From SAR202 cluster bacterium (lineage in GTDB: Bacteria; Chloroflexota; Dehalococcoidia; SAR202; GCA-002694895), in NCBI GenBank assembly GCA_009391605.1, contig VFGQ01000014.1, positions 1-7,094 of the forward strand: a stretch of 7,094 bases of DNA. Direction: 5' to 3'. Of this stretch, positions 5,636-7,094 are shown in pieces; positions within the stretch are counted from its first letter, which is position 1; the number at the start of each line of letters is the position of its first letter. The position numbers were made by a program, and so were the translations under genes. The notes below the pieces were generated by a model. That model worked only from the letters and a program-made list of their open reading frames with translations. It had not been told where the DNA came from and did not search any database.

Positions 5636-6493
5636 TTGAATAATATTGAGTATAAAATTGATTTAAAAGAAAGTTTCGACTTAATTATTATTGGAAATAT
5701 TACAAAAGATTATTTTAATGATTCTATGGATTTTCAATTGGGTGGCCCAAGTTTATATGCAGGTATCACTGCTTCTAAATTAGGCTTGAAAACTTTGCTT
5801 ATCAGTAATCACACAATTAATAAAAATTACTTTGATAATTTTCCTTTACTTAACGTGTTAAATATGCCCACTGATTCTGATACAGAATTTTTAATAAATT
5901 ATACTAATGATCAAAGAAAATTGGTATTAATAAATAAAGCATCAAAAATTTCATTAAATTTTAATAATAAAATAAAAACAAAAATGTTGATGCTTGCTCC
6001 AGTTTTAAATGATTTTGAGTTAACAATAAAAGATAATTTTGAATATGATTTGTGTTCTTTATGTATTCAGGGATTCCTAAGAAAAGATATAAATCAAGGT
6101 ATTATTGAATTGATAGATGATGAGTATTATTTAAACTCTCAAGGAATTAATATCATTAATTGTTCTTCAGAAGAAATTTCAAAGTTAAGTATTGAAAATT
6201 TGCTTAAAAATTCCATTGAATATATTTCTGTAACATATGGTCGTAATGGATCTTGTTTGATAGATAAATATAATAATATAACTAAATATAAAAATTATGA
6301 TCCAAGAATATTAGTAGATCCTACTGGGGCAGGTGATGTTTTTGCATTATATATGCTAATTTTTTATTATAGAACTAATAATATTAATTATGCAGTTGAA
6401 ATTGCAAATTGTGCTGCAAGTTTTGTAGTAGAAGATTTAGGGATTAATTCTATTCCTGATTTGGTTAATGTTAAGAAACGATTGAATATATGA
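5636..6493 (+). CDS. PfkB/ribokinase-family carbohydrate or nucleoside kinase, substrate unknown
   Basis: This 285-residue protein belongs to the PfkB (ribokinase) family, which phosphorylates sugars, nucleosides or related alcohols with ATP. The N-terminal strand DLIIIGNITKD (15-25) and GGPSLYAGITASKLG (36-50) form the substrate-binding side. VTYGRNGSCLID (199-210) and DPTGAGDVF (228-236) give the ATP side, the GAGD anion hole and the catalytic base D234. The product is a little shorter than typical ribokinase (about 300). I cannot name the substrate. The start is TTG at 5636: a stop codon lies three codons upstream, and the next ATG would remove the first strand. No strong Shine-Dalgarno sequence precedes it. 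It lies 25 bases after jag, and its TGA overlaps the ATG of the next gene (ATGA, 6490-6493), so it is probably co-transcribed and coupled with the crotonase gene. Confidence 0.88.
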   Translation: MNNIEYKIDLKESFDLIIIGNITKDYFNDSMDFQLGGPSLYAGITASKLGLKTLLISNHTINKNYFDNFPLLNVLNMPTDSDTEFLINYTNDQRKLVLINKASKISLNFNNKIKTKMLMLAPVLNDFELTIKDNFEYDLCSLCIQGFLRKDINQGIIELIDDEYYLNSQGINIINCSSEEISKLSIENLLKNSIEYISVTYGRNGSCLIDKYNNITKYKNYDPRILVDPTGAGDVFALYMLIFYYRTNNINYAVEIANCAASFVVEDLGINSIPDLVNVKKRLNI

Positions 6494-7094
6494 ATAAATA
6501 TAATTTTTTTAAAATAAAAAAATATAAAAAATCTATTGTAATTGTTTTTTCAAAAAATAATATGACAGCAGATGATATTTATTATGATTTAAATTTATTA
6601 GTAGATGATATTAATTTTGATGATAATATTTGGGCTGTCGCGTTTGATTTTTCAAAAGGATTTAATATTCACAATGATGGTGGTGATAGATTTAATTATT
6701 TAAGTTTGACTGAATTAGTGATGAATATTAGAAAGCCAACTTTGTGTGCGATAAACGGACAAATTATAAATAGAGCATTTGAATTTATATTACCTATGGA
6801 TTATAGAATATGTACTCTGAATTCTACTTTTTCAATGAATCAAATTTTAGATGAAAATATACAATTTGATGGTGCTACACAATTACTTCCAAGAATAATC
6901 GGATTAAATAAAGCAAAAGAAATGATTATGTTTGGGCTAGATATCAATTCTGAAGAAGCAGTTAGTTTTGGACTTATTAATTCAATTACAAGTGAAGATA
7001 AGATTATGAATTTAATGATTGAAAAATTGTTAAAAATTGTGGATTTTTCTCCATTAGCAACACAATATACAAAAGAAGCTATAAATTTTGGAAA
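6490..7094 (+). CDS. Crotonase-fold (enoyl-CoA hydratase/isomerase family) protein, divergent active site, 3' end missing
   Basis: The frame is open from ATG 6490 to the right edge (201 codons; family usual length about 260). The family is recognised from IRKPTLCAING (80-90), the FEFILPMDYRIC stretch (97-108), GATQLLPRIIGLNKAKEMIMFG (128-149), INSEEAVSFGLIN (152-164) and SPLATQYTKEAI (187-198). Crotonase-fold enzymes act on acyl-CoA thioesters (hydratases, isomerases, hydrolases, carboxylases). Aligned without gaps to mitochondrial enoyl-CoA hydratase, E98 falls on catalytic Glu144, but Q118 replaces Glu164. The GGG before the first Glu, including oxyanion Gly141, reads N94 R95 A96. The usual AGAD segment is also not recognisable (FNIHNDGGD, 58-66). 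Simple hydratase activity is therefore doubtful, and a different reaction or a non-catalytic role is possible. The start overlaps the kinase stop by four bases. Confidence 0.82.
   Translation, partial: MNKYNFFKIKKYKKSIVIVFSKNNMTADDIYYDLNLLVDDINFDDNIWAVAFDFSKGFNIHNDGGDRFNYLSLTELVMNIRKPTLCAINGQIINRAFEFILPMDYRICTLNSTFSMNQILDENIQFDGATQLLPRIIGLNKAKEMIMFGLDINSEEAVSFGLINSITSEDKIMNLMIEKLLKIVDFSPLATQYTKEAINFG

Noticed and set aside
6500..6535. A/T homopolymer-rich stretch as a slippage or regulatory element
   Set aside because: It encodes the Lys/Phe/Tyr-rich N-terminus of the crotonase protein in a continuous frame, and A- and T-runs are common throughout this low-GC window.

Overview
The window is very AT-rich (by eye about 70% A+T or more) and gene-dense. 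It carries a bacterial ribosome/membrane-insertion gene cluster. I assign all ten coding regions: lepA on the minus strand (cut by the left edge), then nine plus-strand genes: rph, rpmH, rnpA, yidD, a lipoprotein beta-propeller gene, yidC, jag (khpB), a PfkB-family kinase gene and a crotonase-fold gene (cut by the right edge). No RNA genes, insertion sequences, CRISPR arrays or phage genes are visible. No stretch longer than about 115 bases lacks a gene.

Organism (inference): YidC is the short, monoderm/cyanobacterial-type protein without the large periplasmic domain of proteobacteria. Its N-terminus, the MLPGST version of RNase PH, the L34 sequence and a PQQ-like beta-propeller lipoprotein between yidD and yidC all recall Chloroflexota of the Dehalococcoidia/SAR202 type. 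The low GC and tight packing suggest a streamlined, perhaps marine, member. I hold this at moderate confidence because no rRNA is present.

Layout: lepA and rph diverge from a 94-base AT-rich spacer (1305-1398). rph ends at 2103 and is followed by a long imperfect hairpin. A near-consensus sigma70 promoter (TTGACC, 17 bases, TATAAT) then precedes rpmH. From rpmH rightward the genes are spaced or overlapped as follows: 18 nt, 13 nt, 4-nt overlap, 11 nt, 95-nt overlap, 25 nt, 4-nt overlap. This looks like one transcription unit running out of the window.

How the genes fit together: L34 and the RNase P protein start the conserved rpmH-rnpA-yidD-yidC-jag cluster, which couples ribosome and tRNA production to membrane protein insertion by YidC. 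LepA/EF4 (translation) and RNase PH (tRNA 3' trimming) are thematically related neighbours. The lipoprotein propeller sits where a YidC-associated extracytoplasmic factor might be expected, but its function is not established. The last two genes (sugar/nucleoside-type kinase and divergent crotonase) are metabolic by family and have no obvious link to the cluster.

Most notable points: the unusually long out-of-frame overlap between the basic ribosome-binding tail of YidC and the N-terminal domain of Jag; the embedded lipoprotein propeller; and the crotonase-fold protein whose second catalytic Glu and oxyanion glycine appear to be replaced. I found nothing that clearly amounts to a new defence or mobile system.
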